Positions 32,015-41,593 of a stretch of DNA of 64,000 nt are shown here, in pieces. The DNA is from Coriobacteriaceae bacterium (GTDB lineage Bacteria > Actinomycetota > Coriobacteriia > Coriobacteriales > Atopobiaceae). Positions within the stretch are counted from its first letter, which is position 1; each line of letters begins with the position of its first letter. The position numbers and the translations under genes were made by a program. The notes beneath the pieces were generated by a model. That model was not told the origin of the DNA. It saw only the letters and a list, made by a program, of their open reading frames with translations, and ran no database searches. The stretch is taken from NCBI GenBank assembly GCA_003862195.1, contig QOUO01000006.1:1-64000 (forward strand), given 5' to 3'.

Positions 32015-33145
32015 CTAGTCCTCCTGGGAAAGTGCTGCCATGAACGTGCTGGGGTCGACCTCCTGGGCGCGCTCAAAGGTCTGGCGCGCCTGGACGGCGG
32101 TCAGCCCGCGGAGCACGACCATACCCTCGGCAAAGGGCTCCGCGCCCTCGACCTCGGCCGTGGTCCTGTAGACGTAGTCCGAGGTCAAAAGCTCCGGGCG
32201 CCACTCGAGGCCGCGCGAGAAGTCGTAGTGGGGACGGCGCCCGGCGGCAAAGTCGAGCACGTCCTGCACCATGGCGTTGCCCGTGGGGAGCATGCCGGCA
32301 CCCTGGCCGTAGAACTTGAGCGGGCCCACCGTCGTGCCGTCGAGCGAGATGAGGTTGAAGTTTGAGGGCACGTTCGCCTCGAGCGAGCGCACGGGCAGCG
32401 CCACGGGCTCGACCGCGGCCGCATAGCCGCCGTCCGCCTGCACGCCGCGGCCCAGCAGCTTCACGCTCAGGCCCTTCTCGCCCAGCACGTCGAGGTCGCG
32501 CTTGGTGAGCGTGCGGATGCCGGTCGTGGGGATGTCCTTCTCGCACGCGGTGTTGAACGCCACGCCGACAGAGATGATGGTCTTGTTGCGGACGTCGATG
32601 CCGTCGATGTCGGCGGAGGGGTCGCGCTCGGCGTAGCCAAGCTCCTGGGCCTCGCGCAGCACGTCGTCGAAGTCCGCGCCCTGCTTCACCATGGCGTCCA
32701 CGATGTAGTTGGTGGTGCCGTTCATGATGCCGTAGAAGGACTTGACCTCGTCGATGCGGCGGACCTTCTCGACCGAGGCGATCCAGGGGATGCCGCCGCC
32801 GACGGAGGCCTCCACGAGCAGGCACGCGCCCGTGGTGTTGGCCTGGCGCACGAACTCGTCGATGTAGGCGGCCACGACCGCCTTGTTGGAGGTCACGACG
32901 CTCTTGCCGGCCGCGAGCGCATCCATGATGAACGTGTGCGCGGGCTCGAGGCCGCCCATGCACTCCACGACGACCTCGATGGAGTCGTCGCCCAGAATCT
33001 CCTTGAAGTTAGAGGTCATGCGCTCGTCGGTCAGGCGGTCGGGCAGCTCGAGGATGCGCGCAACCTCCACGCCGCTCACGCGCTCGCGGATGATTCTATC
33101 GACACCCTTGCCGACCGTACCGTATCCCAGGACAGCAATCTTCAT
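32015..33145 (-). CDS. hom: Homoserine dehydrogenase, short form without ACT domain
   Basis: Reduces aspartate semialdehyde to homoserine. The 376-residue product starts KIAVLGYGTVGKGV (dinucleotide fold). It has VVTSNKAVVA, GIMNGTTNYI and a catalytic segment with YAERDPSADIDG. It ends soon after the barrel-forming region, so the C-terminal ACT regulatory domain of the longer actinobacterial form (about 430 residues) is missing. The ATG at 33145 has only a weak purine-rich site upstream. It is divergent from thrC. Confidence 0.94.
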   Translation of the reverse strand: MKIAVLGYGTVGKGVDRIIRERVSGVEVARILELPDRLTDERMTSNFKEILGDDSIEVVVECMGGLEPAHTFIMDALAAGKSVVTSNKAVVAAYIDEFVRQANTTGACLLVEASVGGGIPWIASVEKVRRIDEVKSFYGIMNGTTNYIVDAMVKQGADFDDVLREAQELGYAERDPSADIDGIDVRNKTIISVGVAFNTACEKDIPTTGIRTLTKRDLDVLGEKGLSVKLLGRGVQADGGYAAAVEPVALPVRSLEANVPSNFNLISLDGTTVGPLKFYGQGAGMLPTGNAMVQDVLDFAAGRRPHYDFSRGLEWRPELLTSDYVYRTTAEVEGAEPFAEGMVVLRGLTAVQARQTFERAQEVDPSTFMAALSQED

Positions 33146-33175
33146 CTCTATCCAATCTTTCTGTTGTGTGACGTT

Positions 33176-33206
33176 GCAGAGGCCACTTGCCCTCTGCGGC
33201 TATGAT
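33176..33206. promoter_or_regulatory. Inverted repeat and -10 box in the hom/thrC divergent promoter region
   Basis: GCAGAGG (33176-33182) and CCTCTGC (33191-33197) form a perfect 7-base inverted repeat. It covers the expected -35 position of a TATGAT box at 33201-33206 that faces thrC. The arrangement suits an operator that controls thrCB, and perhaps hom on the other strand. The protein that would bind is unknown. Confidence 0.45.
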
Positions 33207-33247
33207 ACAAGGTGTTTAGCCGCCATTACGAGGCAAGGAGCGCCACG

Positions 33248-34741
33248 GTGAACCTTTTCTATCACAGCACGCGCAGCGATGACCAAACTGTAACAAGCAA
33301 GCAAGCAATTCTCAGAGGAATCGCACCTGACGGCGGGCTCTACGTGTCCGACGGGCTTGGCAAGACGCAGCTTGACCTCGCCGAGGTCTGCGCGGAGGGC
33401 TATCACCCCATCGCGCGCCGCGTGCTGTCGACCCTCCTGCCGGACTACACGCCCGAGGAGATCTCCTCCTGCGTGAGCCAGGCCTATGCCGACAACTTCG
33501 ACACGCCCCTCGTCACCCCGGTCTCCCCGCTCGGCGACGACTGGCTGCTCGAGCTCTACCACGGCCCCACCTGCGCCTTCAAGGACGTCGCGCTCCAGAT
33601 GCTGCCGCGCCTCATGTCCGTCGCGCGCAAGGGAGAAGGACGCGACGTCATGATCGTGACCGCCACGTCGGGCGACACCGGCAAGGCGGCCCTGGCAGGG
33701 TTCGCCAACGTGCCCGGCACGGGCGTCACGGTCTTCTACCCCGAGGGCAAGGTGTCCGACATCCAGCACCTGCAGATGGTCACCCAGGCCGGCGACAACG
33801 TCGCGGTCTGCGCCATCAGGGGCACGTTCGATGACGCCCAGACCAACGTCAAGCGCATCTTCGCGGACCGCGAGCTCGCCGCCCGCCTCGACGCGGAAAA
33901 CGTCATGCTCTCGAGCGCCAACTCCATTAACGTAGGCCGCCTCGTGCCGCAGGTCACGTACTACTTCTCGGCCTACGCGCAGCTCGTGCAGCACGGTGCC
34001 ATCCACGTGGGCGACGCCGTGGACTTTTGCGTGCCCACCGGCAACTTTGGCGACGTGCTCGCGGGCTACTTCGCCAAGCGCCTCGGCCTGCCCGTCGGCA
34101 AGCTCGTCGTCGCGTCCAACAGCAACAAGGTCCTGACGGACTTCCTCACCACCGGCACCTACGACCGCCGTCGCGACTTCGTCAAGACCATCTCGCCCTC
34201 CATGGACATCCTCGTGTCGTCCAACCTCGAGCGCATGCTCTACTACCTCACGGACGGCGACTGCGAGCGCGTCGCGTCCCTCATGGGCGACCTCGCGACC
34301 AAGGGCTGCTACAGCATCGGGGCGGACCTCCTCGCCAAGCTGCGCGAGACCTTCGACTGCGGCTACGCCACGGACGACCAGACCCGCGCCACCATCCGCG
34401 ACACGTGGGAGAAGGACCACGTCCTCATCGACACGCACACGGCCGTCGCCAAGACCGTGCTCGACACCCTGCCGCGCGAGGGCAGGCAGCGCGTCTGCCT
34501 CTCCACCGCGAACCCGTACAAGTTCTCGGCCGACGTGCTGGCCGCGCTCGGCACGGACGTGAGCGGCAAGAGCGGCTTCGACTGCATGGACGAGCTCCAG
34601 GCGCTCACGGGCGTCCAGGCCCCAGCCCAGCTCTCCAACCTCCGCTCCGCGGCGCTCCTGCACCAGGACGTCTGCGACATGGACGGCATGGCGGGCTTCG
34701 TGGAGGACTCCTGCCACAGGATCTTTGGGCAGGGACGGTAG
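33248..34741 (+). CDS. thrC: Threonine synthase
   Basis: PLP enzyme converting O-phosphohomoserine to threonine. The 497-residue product is of the long type (about 500 residues). The PLP lysine is Lys112 in CAFKDVALQ. The phosphate-binding TATSGDTGKAA and FCVPTGNFGDVLAGY segments are clear. The start is GTG at 33248 with AAGGAG seven bases upstream. The longer frame to 33212 crosses the promoter. It is followed three bases later by thrB. Confidence 0.96.
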   Translation: MNLFYHSTRSDDQTVTSKQAILRGIAPDGGLYVSDGLGKTQLDLAEVCAEGYHPIARRVLSTLLPDYTPEEISSCVSQAYADNFDTPLVTPVSPLGDDWLLELYHGPTCAFKDVALQMLPRLMSVARKGEGRDVMIVTATSGDTGKAALAGFANVPGTGVTVFYPEGKVSDIQHLQMVTQAGDNVAVCAIRGTFDDAQTNVKRIFADRELAARLDAENVMLSSANSINVGRLVPQVTYYFSAYAQLVQHGAIHVGDAVDFCVPTGNFGDVLAGYFAKRLGLPVGKLVVASNSNKVLTDFLTTGTYDRRRDFVKTISPSMDILVSSNLERMLYYLTDGDCERVASLMGDLATKGCYSIGADLLAKLRETFDCGYATDDQTRATIRDTWEKDHVLIDTHTAVAKTVLDTLPREGRQRVCLSTANPYKFSADVLAALGTDVSGKSGFDCMDELQALTGVQAPAQLSNLRSAALLHQDVCDMDGMAGFVEDSCHRIFGQGR

Positions 34742-34744
34742 CGC

Positions 34745-35668
34745 ATGGCACAAGAGACCACGTACCAGCCTCCCCGCAAGTTCCGGGTGACCGTGCCCGC
34801 GACCTCGGCAAACGTCGGGGTCGGCTACGACTGCCTGGGCCTGGCGCTCGACCTTCTCGCCCACTTCACCTTCGAGGTGGCGGACGACCTCAGAATCGAC
34901 GGCTGCCCCGAGTGCTTCCGCGGCGAGGACAACCTTGTCTGGACGAGCTACCTCGACACCTGCAGGGAGATGTACACCCCTCCCGTCAGGCTGCACATCA
35001 CCATCGACTCGCCCGTGCCGCTCTCCGGCGGGCTGGGCTCCAGCTCCACCTGCGTCGTCGCGGGCGTCGTCGCGGCGCAGGTCCTGCACGCCGGAGGGTT
35101 CGACCCCGAGGCCGCGCTCGACATGGCCACCAAGATCGAGGGCCATCCCGACAACGTGGCGCCGGCGCTCATGGGCGGGCTCGTGAGCTCGTTTGTGGAC
35201 ACGGGGCGCACGCGGTCGCTGCGCTTCGACATCGCGGACAACCTGACCTTTGTCGCGATCGCCCCGCCTTACGAGGTCCGCACCGCGGACGCGCGCAAGG
35301 TCATGCCCAAGACCGTCACCATCGAGACGGCCGTCTGGCAGATCGGCCACTGCGTCGCGGTGGTGGAGGCGCTCCAGCGCGGCGACGCGGAGCTCCTGCA
35401 CGCGGCCGCGCAGGACAAGCTGCACGAGCCGTACCGCTCCCAGCTCATACCGGACTACGAGCCGCTGCGCCGCACCGCGCTCGCCGCGGGCGCCGCGACG
35501 TACCTCATATCCGGCTCCGGCTCCACGATGCTCGCCATCGCGGACGGCCGCGAGGCCGCCGAGCACGTGGCCTCCGCCGTCACGAACATGGTGGAGAACA
35601 GGGTCGAGGGGCTGTGGGTGCGCGTGCTGGGCGCCAACTGCGTGGGCACGACGGTCGAGGCGCTCTAG
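34745..35668 (+). CDS. thrB: Homoserine kinase
   Basis: GHMP-family kinase making O-phosphohomoserine for ThrC. The 307-residue product has the N-terminal VPATSANVGVGYDCLG and the phosphate-binding PLSGGLGSSS near residue 95, then GHPDNVAPAL. The ATG at 34745 is three bases from the thrC stop, with AGGGA in the end of thrC. With hom it completes the route from aspartate semialdehyde to threonine. Confidence 0.95.
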   Translation: MAQETTYQPPRKFRVTVPATSANVGVGYDCLGLALDLLAHFTFEVADDLRIDGCPECFRGEDNLVWTSYLDTCREMYTPPVRLHITIDSPVPLSGGLGSSSTCVVAGVVAAQVLHAGGFDPEAALDMATKIEGHPDNVAPALMGGLVSSFVDTGRTRSLRFDIADNLTFVAIAPPYEVRTADARKVMPKTVTIETAVWQIGHCVAVVEALQRGDAELLHAAAQDKLHEPYRSQLIPDYEPLRRTALAAGAATYLISGSGSTMLAIADGREAAEHVASAVTNMVENRVEGLWVRVLGANCVGTTVEAL

Positions 35669-35710
35669 CGCCACCGCGGCGGTTCGCCCGCACTCCAGCA
35701 CCAGTCTACG

Positions 35711-35745
35711 GGGGAGAAGGTCCGTCCTTCTCCCCCGCCTTTTTG
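35711..35745 (+). terminator. Terminator of thrC-thrB, built from inverted GGAGAAGG words
   Basis: GGGGGAGAAGG (35711-35721) pairs perfectly with CCTTCTCCCCC (35727-35737), then GCC and five T residues. The stem word is the G-variant of the repeated GGCGAGAAGG motif. Confidence 0.85.
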
Positions 35746-35785
35746 TGCCAGCCCCAAGCTCCACCAAGGTTGGCACCCTATGGAC

Positions 35786-35819
35786 GAGGGGACGTCCCGA
35801 TTGGCCGGGACGTCCCCTC
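35786..35819. terminator. GGGGACGTCCC hairpin between thrB and livF
   Basis: GAGGGGACGTCCCG (35786-35799) pairs perfectly over 14 bases with CGGGACGTCCCCTC (35806-35819). It can terminate livF on the minus strand. The same GGGGACG core forms the hairpin into which the IS element inserted (14044-14053 and 15513-15522). Confidence 0.7.
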
Positions 35820-35869
35820 TCTTGTTGCGATGTTGATGCACCAGCGTGCGACGCGCGGTTGATGGCCTG

Positions 35870-36576
35870 CTAGCCGCCCAGGTAGGCCTTCCTCACGTCG
35901 TCGTCGTGCAGCAGGTCCTGGCCGGTGCCGGTCTTGCTGATGTGGCCGACCTCGAGTACGTAGCCGCGGTTCGCGATGGAGAGCGCCATGGAGGCGTTCT
36001 GCTCCACGAGCAGGATCGTGGTGCCCTGCTTGTTGAGCTCCTCTATGATGTCGAAGATCTCCTGGACCAGGATGGGCGCGAGTCCCATGGACGGCTCGTC
36101 GAGCATGAGCAGCTCGGGCTTGCTCATGAGGGCGCGGCCCATGGCGAGCATCTGCTGCTCGCCGCCGGACAGCGTGCCGGCCGTCTGGTTCATGCGCTCC
36201 TTCAGGCGCGGGAAGCGCTCGTACACGACCTGCAGGGTCTCCGCGTTCTCGGAGTCGGTGCGGGTGTAGCCGCCCATCTGCAGGTTCTCCGCGACGGTCA
36301 TCTGGCTGAACACGCGCCTGCCCTCGGGGCAGAGGGCCAGGCCCTTCTCCACGATCTTGTGGGCCTTCACGCCCACGAGGCTCTCGCCCTTGAACTCGAT
36401 CGAGCCGGAGTCGGGCTTGACGATGCCGGCGATGGTGTTGAGCGTCGTCGACTTGCCGGCGCCGTTCGCGCCGATGAGCGTCACGATCTCGCCCTGCTCG
36501 ATGTCGAACGAGATGCCCTGCACGGCCTTGATGGCACCATAGGAGACGTGCAGGTCCTTGACGGAAAGAAGCGCCA

Positions 36577-36577
<1 letters not shown>
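35870..36577 (-). CDS. livF: Branched-chain amino-acid ABC transporter ATP-binding protein LivF
   Basis: One of the two ATPases of the Liv transporter, 235 residues. Walker A GANGAGKST, Q-loop region ALCPEGRRVFSQMTV, signature LSGGEQQMLAMGRAL and Walker B LLMLDEPSMGL are all in LivF form. The ATG at 36577 overlaps the livG stop (TAATG). It is the last gene of the five-gene cluster. Confidence 0.94.
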
Positions 36578-37426
<849 letters not shown>

Positions 37427-37434
<8 letters not shown>

Positions 37435-38560
37435 CGGCCTCGACCTCCTCCGCCTGCTTCTTCTTCCACGGGAACTCGCCGTTGATGATCTTCTCCAGGA
37501 AGTTGCCCATCGAGAAGTCGTAGTCGCCCAGCAGGCCCTGCGGACGGAAGATCATCACGAGGATCAGGACGATCGCGTAGACGACCATGCGGTAGTCGGC
37601 GAAGGCACGGAGCGCCTCGGGCAGGATCGTGAGGAACGTGGCCGAGATGACGGAGCCGAGCATGGAGCCCATGCCGCCGAGGACGACCATGACCAGGATC
37701 TCGATCGACTTCATGAAGCCGAACTTGGCGGGCGCCATGACGCCGATGCAGCCGGCGTACAGGCCACCGCCGACGCCCGCGAAGAACGCGGACACGACGA
37801 AGGCGAGCGTCTTGTAGTATGTGGTGTTGACGCCGGTGGCCTCGGCAGCGATCTCGTTGTCGCGGATGGCGAGGATCGCGCGGCCGTGACGGGACTTCAT
37901 CATGGTGTGGATCAGGAAGAGCGAGATCGCGACCACGACGAAGGTGTTGGTGAAGTTGGTGTAGGACGGGATGCCCGTGAGGCCCTTTGCGCCGCCCGTG
38001 AGCTGGAAGCCCACGACGCTGTCGATGTTGAGCATGACGACGCGGATGATCTCGGCGAAGCCGAGGGTGATGATGGCGAGGTAGTCGCCCTTGAGGCGCA
38101 GCGCCGGGATGCCGATGATGAGGCCGCAGATCGCCGCGCAGACGCCGCCGAAGATGAGGCCGCACACGAAGAGCAGCGTCGTGGCGGGGGTGCCCGTCAT
38201 GAAGTCGTACATCGTCACGTGCATGGGGCCCATCATGCGCATGATGAAGATCGCGCAGGAGTAGCCGCCCACGGACATGAAGCCCGCGTGGCCGAGCGGC
38301 AGCTGGCCGAGGTAGCCCGTGGCGATGTTGAGCGAGACGGCCATGATGATGTAGATGCCGACCTGCTCGAGCACGGAGCCCTGGTAGCGCGAGATGGAGC
38401 CGTTGTCGATCATCATCTGGCCGATGACGATGACGAGCACGGTGAGAACGGTGTTGATGATGTAGCGCTTGCCCGTTGAGATGGTCTTGCGCTTCTTGGA
38501 ACCCTTGGGCGAGCCCGTGCTGATTATCGGCTTGCCCTTGGTTGCCATATCCTCTTCCAC
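37427..38560 (-). CDS. livM: Branched-chain amino-acid ABC transporter permease LivM
   Basis: Integral membrane permease, 377 residues, with about nine hydrophobic segments after a basic cytoplasmic N-terminus of about 30 residues. Typical motifs are LNIATGYLGQLPLGHAGF and ALRLKGDYLAIITLGFAEI. The start is GTG at 38560 with GGAGG five bases upstream. A downstream ATG at 38548 has a poorer site. It lies 10 bases after livH. Confidence 0.93.
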
Positions 38561-38570
38561 GTTTGCCTCC

Positions 38571-39446
38571 TTACACTTTCTCGTTCATCGTACGGCCGAG
38601 GATGCCCGTGGGCTTCACGACGAGCACGATGATAAGGAGCAGGAACACGACGGCGTCCTTCCAGACGGAGAGTCCGAGGGCGGAGACGAACACCTCGGCG
38701 AAGCCGACGAGCAGGCCGCCGATGACGGCGCCCGGGATCGACCCGATGCCGCCGAGCACGGCAGCGACGAAGGCCTTGGTGCCAAGCATGATGCCCATGG
38801 TCGGCGTCGCCTGCGAGTACGCCATGCTGTAGAGCACGGCGCCGATGCCCGCGAGCGCGGAGCCGAGGGCGAACGTGAACGAGATCGTCGTGTTGACGTT
38901 GATGCCCATGAGTCGTGCGGCGCCCATGTCCTCGGAGACGGCGCGCATCGCCTTGCCGAGCTTTGTCTTCTGGACGAGGAGCTGGAGGACCACCGTGCAG
39001 ACCGCCGTCACGATGATGGTGATGATGGCGTTGAGCGAGAGGCTCACGCCACCGACCTTGATGGTCGAGGTGCTGATGAAGGCGGGGACGACCTTCGCGT
39101 CCGCGCCGAAGACCAGCTGCGCCCCGTTCTCAAGGAAGTAGGAGACGCCGATTGCGGTGATCAGGATGGAAAGGCGGGGCGCGTTTCTCAGCGGTGCGTA
39201 TGCGACCTTGTCGATCAGGACGCCAAGAAGCGTGCAGCCCGCGACCGAGAGAACGACGGCGAGCGCGGGGCTCATGCCCAGCTTTGCCATCACGATCCAA
39301 GAAATGTACGCGCCAACCATGATGATGTCGCCATGGGCGAAGTTGAGGAGCAGGATGATTCCATACACCATCGTGTAGCCCAGGGCGACGAGCGCGTAGA
39401 TGCTGCCGAGCTGCAGTCCGTTCAGCAACTGCGTCAAAAACGTCAC
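38571..39446 (-). CDS. livH: Branched-chain amino-acid ABC transporter permease LivH
   Basis: Partner permease of LivM, about 291 residues, almost entirely hydrophobic. It has the family opening LLNGLQLGSIYALVALGYTMVYGI, given here as segments GLQLGSIYAL and YTMVYGI, and the EAA-like loop around RAVSEDMGAARLMGI. Two GTG starts are possible. The one at 39446 has AGAGGAA nine bases upstream, while 39455 is almost inside that site, so 39446 is preferred. Confidence 0.92.
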   Translation of the reverse strand: MTFLTQLLNGLQLGSIYALVALGYTMVYGIILLLNFAHGDIIMVGAYISWIVMAKLGMSPALAVVLSVAGCTLLGVLIDKVAYAPLRNAPRLSILITAIGVSYFLENGAQLVFGADAKVVPAFISTSTIKVGGVSLSLNAIITIIVTAVCTVVLQLLVQKTKLGKAMRAVSEDMGAARLMGINVNTTISFTFALGSALAGIGAVLYSMAYSQATPTMGIMLGTKAFVAAVLGGIGSIPGAVIGGLLVGFAEVFVSALGLSVWKDAVVFLLLIIVLVVKPTGILGRTMNEKV

Positions 39447-39489
39447 GGCAAACACTTCCTCTCGTAAGCCATTGAACAGTACGTAGACA

Positions 39490-39566
39490 GGGTGCCATGT
39501 CAGGCAGAGAAGCGCAACGTGGCACCCGTATCCCCATGGGGCGCCGAGGGAAACCCCCGGCGCCCC
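39490..39566 (-). terminator. Two hairpins between livJ and livH
   Basis: GGGGCGCCG (39538-39546) with CGGCGCCCC (39558-39566), extended inward by GGG/CCC around AAA, lies just after the livJ stop. A second hairpin is GGGTGCCA (39490-39497) with TGGCACCC (39520-39527). There is no strong U-run. They probably cause partial termination so that the binding protein is made in excess over the membrane parts, as in many ABC operons. Confidence 0.6.
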
Positions 39567-39594
39567 TGTGGTTAGTTCCTGTCGAAACCGAACC

Positions 39595-40794
39595 TTACAT
39601 GGTGGTCTCGATGTACTCCTTGCCGTCCTTGAAGCCGATGATCAGCGTGGACTTGACGGGGTCGCCAGTGCCCTCGTACTTGATGGTGCCGGTGACGCCC
39701 TTGACGGTGCCCTTGGCGATGGCGTCGATGACAGCCTGCTTGTAGTCCTTGTAGGTCTTCGCCTTGCCAGCCTTCTCGACCTTGTTGATGGCGTCACAGA
39801 GGATCATCGCGGCGTCGTAGCCGAGCGCGCAGAAGTTGGTCGGGTCAGCGTTGTACTCGGCCTTGTAGTCCTTGATGAACTGCTGGACGCTCTTGTCCGT
39901 GTTCGCGGAGACGAAGGAGGTGTCGTAGAAGCAGCCCTCGAGGTCCTTGCCGGAGGCGTAGTCCTCGTCGCCGCCAACGATGTTCGCCCAGCCGTCGGCG
40001 CCCAGGAAGACGCCGGTGTAGCCGAGCTGGCGAGCCTGGGTCACGATCTTGCCGTCGTCCTGATAGTAGTTGGGCGACAGGACGGCGTCCGGCTTCTTGG
40101 CGATGATGTTGGCGAGCTGCGCCTTGAAGTCGACGTCACCGGCGGAGTAGCTCTCCTGCGTGGCGATCTTGAGACCCTTCTTCTTGGCCTCCTTGACGAA
40201 GGCGTCGTTCACGCCCTTCTCGTAGTCGCCGCCGGAGTTGTAGATGGTGCAGAGCGTCTTGTAGCCCTTCTTGGCCGCGAAGTCTGCCATGAGCTTGCCC
40301 TGGTAGGGGTCGGTGTAGCAGGCGCGGAAGGCGTTCTTGCCGTACTTGATGAAGTCGGCCGCGGTCGCGGATGCTGAGACGAGCGGCATGTTGTCCTTGA
40401 CGGCCTCCTGCGCGACGGCGATGGAGGGCGTGGAGGTCACGTCGCCGAGGACGGCCACGACGTTGCTCTCGGCCATCTTCTGGTAGACGTTGACGGCCTC
40501 GGTGGCGTCGCCCTTCTCGTCCTGGACGATGAGGGAGATCTTCTTGCCGGTGGAGGTGCCGCCCTTCTTGTTGAACTGCTTGAAGTAGAGCTTCGCGCCG
40601 TTGCGGACCGCGAGGCCGTACTGGGCGACGTCGCCGGAGTACGGGCCCATGAGGCCGACCTTGAGGGTCTTGCCGGAGATGGCGGAATCGGAGCTGGAGC
40701 CGCCGCAGGCGGCGAGCAGCGAGCTGAGGCTGATGCCAACGGCGGTGGCGCCGCTGACCTTGAAGAGGTCACGCCTCGAGATGTTGTTAGACAT
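39595..40794 (-). CDS. livJ: Branched-chain amino-acid ABC transporter substrate-binding lipoprotein
   Basis: Periplasmic-binding-protein-like (LivJ/LivK type) receptor, 399 residues, tethered outside the membrane. SRRDLFK at 6-12 is a Tat motif and LLAAC with Cys30 a lipobox, so it is a likely Tat lipoprotein. VGLMGPYSGDVAQYG and the later GDVTSTPSIAVAQ segments match the family. The ATG at 40794 has GGGAGG seven bases upstream, so the extra five codons upstream are not used. Substrate specificity (leucine, isoleucine, valine or another ligand) is inferred only from the family. Confidence 0.92.
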   Translation of the reverse strand: MSNNISRRDLFKVSGATAVGISLSSLLAACGGSSSDSAISGKTLKVGLMGPYSGDVAQYGLAVRNGAKLYFKQFNKKGGTSTGKKISLIVQDEKGDATEAVNVYQKMAESNVVAVLGDVTSTPSIAVAQEAVKDNMPLVSASATAADFIKYGKNAFRACYTDPYQGKLMADFAAKKGYKTLCTIYNSGGDYEKGVNDAFVKEAKKKGLKIATQESYSAGDVDFKAQLANIIAKKPDAVLSPNYYQDDGKIVTQARQLGYTGVFLGADGWANIVGGDEDYASGKDLEGCFYDTSFVSANTDKSVQQFIKDYKAEYNADPTNFCALGYDAAMILCDAINKVEKAGKAKTYKDYKQAVIDAIAKGTVKGVTGTIKYEGTGDPVKSTLIIGFKDGKEYIETTM

Positions 40795-40834
40795 TTGTTT
40801 TCCTCCCATGTAACTAAAGGTCTTGCAACCAGCA

Positions 40835-40863
40835 GTTATCCTGAAAAGAAATTAAGCCTTCAA
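40835..40863 (-). promoter_or_regulatory. Promoter of the liv operon
   Basis: On the minus strand TTGAAG (complement of 40858-40863), a 17-base spacer and GATAAC (complement of 40835-40840) precede livJ, with about 40 bases to the ATG. The region upstream is AT-rich compared with its surroundings. One GGGCGAGAAG word lies at 40950-40959. Confidence 0.5.
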
Positions 40864-41032
40864 GCGCGTGATATGTGCCTGAACGATGAATGGTTATCGT
40901 TCCTGCAACATTAGAATTCGTTTGGAAACATATGCAACTTGCCAGAAATGGGCGAGAAGTGCGCACTGCCTGCGGAAACGCCGTCACGCGAGCAGCCAGA
41001 CACTTTTGCACGCATGTGTCGCAGTCTGCACG

Positions 41033-41590
41033 TTAGGAGTCGCGACCGGCACGAGCACCTCGCAGCGCCGCCGCGATGACCGTTCCCACCAGGACGCCGC
41101 AGAGGTCGATTATCACGTCGCGCAGCTGTCTCGAGCGGCCCGGGACGAAGACCTGGATCGTCTCGTCCACGACGGGCGCGACGCAGCCGACGACGACGGT
41201 GAGAAGGACGAGGCGAAGCTCGCCTGAAGACATCTGCCAAGTGCGCGCCTTGCTGGCGGGAAAGCACGACCTTCTCCCCTGCCCCATGAGCTCCGTGCGC
41301 GCCTTGCCGCAGACGAGCCCGAGCACGAGGTACTCGAGGAAGTGCGCCGTCTTGCGGATGACGAACGTCATCGTGTGCGTGCTGGTGACGCCTGCCGCCT
41401 GGAAGACCGGACGCAGGACGACCATCACGCGCGAGCTCTCGCCGCGCGACGCCGCGCCGGGAACCAGCGAGTGTCCCCAGATGAAGGCGAGCCAGACCAC
41501 GACGAGCACGAGCCACAGAGCCGCGTGGCCCTTGCGTCCGGTGTGCTGCCCCTCGCCGTTGTTTATGTGGTTGCCGCCACCCTCCTGCAA
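41033..41590 (-). CDS. VanZ-like family membrane protein
   Basis: A 185-residue protein with four likely membrane segments and the VanZ-like motifs FVIRKTAHFLEYLVLG and VDETIQVFVPGRSRQLRDV. VanZ-like proteins are linked to the cell envelope and low-level teicoplanin resistance, but most members have no proven role. The start is TTG at 41590 with GGGAGG eight bases upstream, three bases after the preceding hypothetical gene. They are therefore probably one operon. Confidence 0.8.
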   Translation of the reverse strand: MQEGGGNHINNGEGQHTGRKGHAALWLVLVVVWLAFIWGHSLVPGAASRGESSRVMVVLRPVFQAAGVTSTHTMTFVIRKTAHFLEYLVLGLVCGKARTELMGQGRRSCFPASKARTWQMSSGELRLVLLTVVVGCVAPVVDETIQVFVPGRSRQLRDVIIDLCGVLVGTVIAAALRGARAGRDS

Positions 41591-41593
41591 GGG

